A DNA stretch of 64,000 bases, from positions 744,001 through 808,000 of the forward strand of contig NZ_JAATJN010000001.1 of assembly GCF_011927955.1 (NCBI RefSeq), given 5' to 3'. This DNA is from Brevibacterium marinum (GTDB lineage Bacteria; Actinomycetota; Actinomycetes; Actinomycetales; Brevibacteriaceae). The notes below the pieces were generated by a model. The model had not been told where the DNA came from and did no database searches. It saw only the letters and a list, made by a program, of their open reading frames with translations. The translations under genes were made by a program, and so were the position numbers. Positions 63,187 through 64,000 of the stretch are shown here, in pieces (position 1 is the first letter of the stretch; each line of letters opens with the position of its first letter).

Positions 63187-64000
63187 TCAGGTGGCTGCTC
63201 TCACGTGTTCGCCGTCGATCAGTGCGCGCAGGACGTGAGACGTCAGAAGCTTGTCGGTGTCGTCTTCGAACGGATTGACATCGAGCACGATCAGGTTCGC
63301 AGGCCCTCCGGGAGCTATAGTTCCGATCCCGGCGTCGAAGCCACCGGCTGCTGCGCCGTGACGGGTGAGCGAAGCGAGTGCTTCGCGTGGCGTGAAGGCT
63401 CGCTCCGCGTGATAGGTTCGCGGCCCCGGCTCAAGCGTGGACCGAGTGGTCAGGGCGATGAAGAGGTTGTGTGTCGTTTGATGGGGGGCGGTGGGGGCGT
63501 CGGTTCCGAGCGCGATCCTCACGCCTGCCTCACGCAATGTCTGCCACGGAAAGCCGGTCTCTGCTCGCCTATCGCCCAGCATCGCCATCCAGTTCGCCAT
63601 GATCGCGGGGTCGCAGTGAACAGGTTGCATTGAAGCGACGACGTCCAGTTCTGCCATGCGAGCAATCGTCCCATTTGTTACCGATTCGAGGTGCTCGATA
63701 CGAGGACTGCGCGGCTTCTGGCCGTTGACGCGTGCGCATTCATCGACGAGATCGAATGCGATCTCGCTCGCATGGTCGCCGATGGCATGCATGGCGAGGT
63801 CGAGGCCGTGCGCATCAGCCGACACGGCGACTGGAGCCGCAGATTCGTACGACCAGATCGGCTCTGCATGTGTTCCGTCGGCATATGGCTCGCGCATGGC
63901 CGCAGTGCAGGCGTCGATGACTCCGTCGAGGATGAACTTGACGCCGACGATTCGAAACCATCGGGATCCCGGCGCAGTGGCGAACTGCTCGCGCATCTGG
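63187..64000 (-). CDS. Amidohydrolase family 3 protein, YtcJ-like (partial, runs off right edge)
   Basis: The visible 271 C-terminal residues include VKFILDGVIDACTAAM, LAMHAIGDHASEIAFDLVDE, RIEHLESV, ASMQPVHCD, RIALGTDAPTAP and TRHGAAAGGFDAGIGTIAPG followed by DLIVLDVNPFE-type sequence. These are the metal-binding His and Asp motifs of YtcJ-like metal-dependent hydrolases. The frame stays open to the window edge (..Q-M-R-E-Q), so the N-terminal half lies outside. Substrate unknown; relatives act on formamides and carbamates. Confidence 0.87.
   Translation of the reverse strand, partial: QMREQFATAPGSRWFRIVGVKFILDGVIDACTAAMREPYADGTHAEPIWSYESAAPVAVSADAHGLDLAMHAIGDHASEIAFDLVDECARVNGQKPRSPRIEHLESVTNGTIARMAELDVVASMQPVHCDPAIMANWMAMLGDRRAETGFPWQTLREAGVRIALGTDAPTAPHQTTHNLFIALTTRSTLEPGPRTYHAERAFTPREALASLTRHGAAAGGFDAGIGTIAPGGPANLIVLDVNPFEDDTDKLLTSHVLRALIDGEHVRAAT

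Overview
The window is high-GC DNA with dense genes, GTG and TTG starts, Shine-Dalgarno (SD) sites of the AAGGAG type and many start/stop overlaps. This points to an actinomycete. Gene style and content (DUF445 protein, NarL-type two-component systems, a mycobacterial-type selenocysteine formate dehydrogenase) suggest Micrococcales, possibly Brevibacterium. The genus is an inference.

Layout. 0-2 kb: DUF488/DUF2945 pair and a DUF445 membrane protein. 2-6.3 kb: a TetR regulator facing an SDR, a saccharopine-dehydrogenase-like protein and an acyl-CoA synthetase, probably one catabolic unit. 6.3-11.6 kb: an NmrA-type reductase facing its own TetR, an FAD aromatic hydroxylase interrupted by an in-frame TAA, an IclR regulator and a VOC protein. 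11.8-15.5 kb: an ABC transporter with two paralogous FtsX-like permeases. 15.6-17 kb: dnaB.

17.7-33.7 kb is the main find: an aromatic-catabolism island bracketed by two decayed, inversely oriented IS3-type orfA remnants. It encodes a LysR regulator, two LigM/DesA-like tetrahydrofolate-dependent O-demethylases (one at each end), a LigAB-type extradiol dioxygenase, an MHS aromatic-acid transporter, an alpha/beta hydrolase, a muconolactone-isomerase-like protein, an SDR, GalB-type 4-oxalomesaconate hydratase, GalC/LigK-type aldolase, a NarL-type two-component system, and a one-carbon module of MetF, PurU and FolD. The inferred route is syringate/3-O-methylgallate (or vanillate-type methoxyaromatics) to gallate, ring cleavage to 4-oxalomesaconate, then pyruvate plus oxaloacetate. 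Methyl groups would leave as methyl-THF, methylene-THF, formyl-THF and formate. No GalD/LigU tautomerase, no LigC/LigI branch and no formate-THF ligase are present in the window.

33.9-47 kb is a decay zone: fragments of a CGNR zinc-finger protein, a methyltransferase, a LysR regulator and a GNAT enzyme lie among intact genes (HemD, nucleotidyltransferase, a two-component system divergent from an ABC exporter, AlkZ-like protein, SRPBCC protein). 47-54 kb is ordinary: LbH acetyltransferase, GntR, M20 peptidase, HAD hydrolase, CspA, LCP protein, thioredoxin, methyltransferase.

54-60 kb encodes a formate dehydrogenase (FdhA-FdhB-NrfD) whose catalytic residue is selenocysteine at an in-frame TGA followed by a SECIS-like hairpin. 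It could burn formate released by PurU. 60-64 kb: a small membrane protein, a DHA2 drug exporter divergent from a TetR regulator with a clear operator, and the C-terminal part of an amidohydrolase. No rRNA, tRNA or CRISPR array was recognised.
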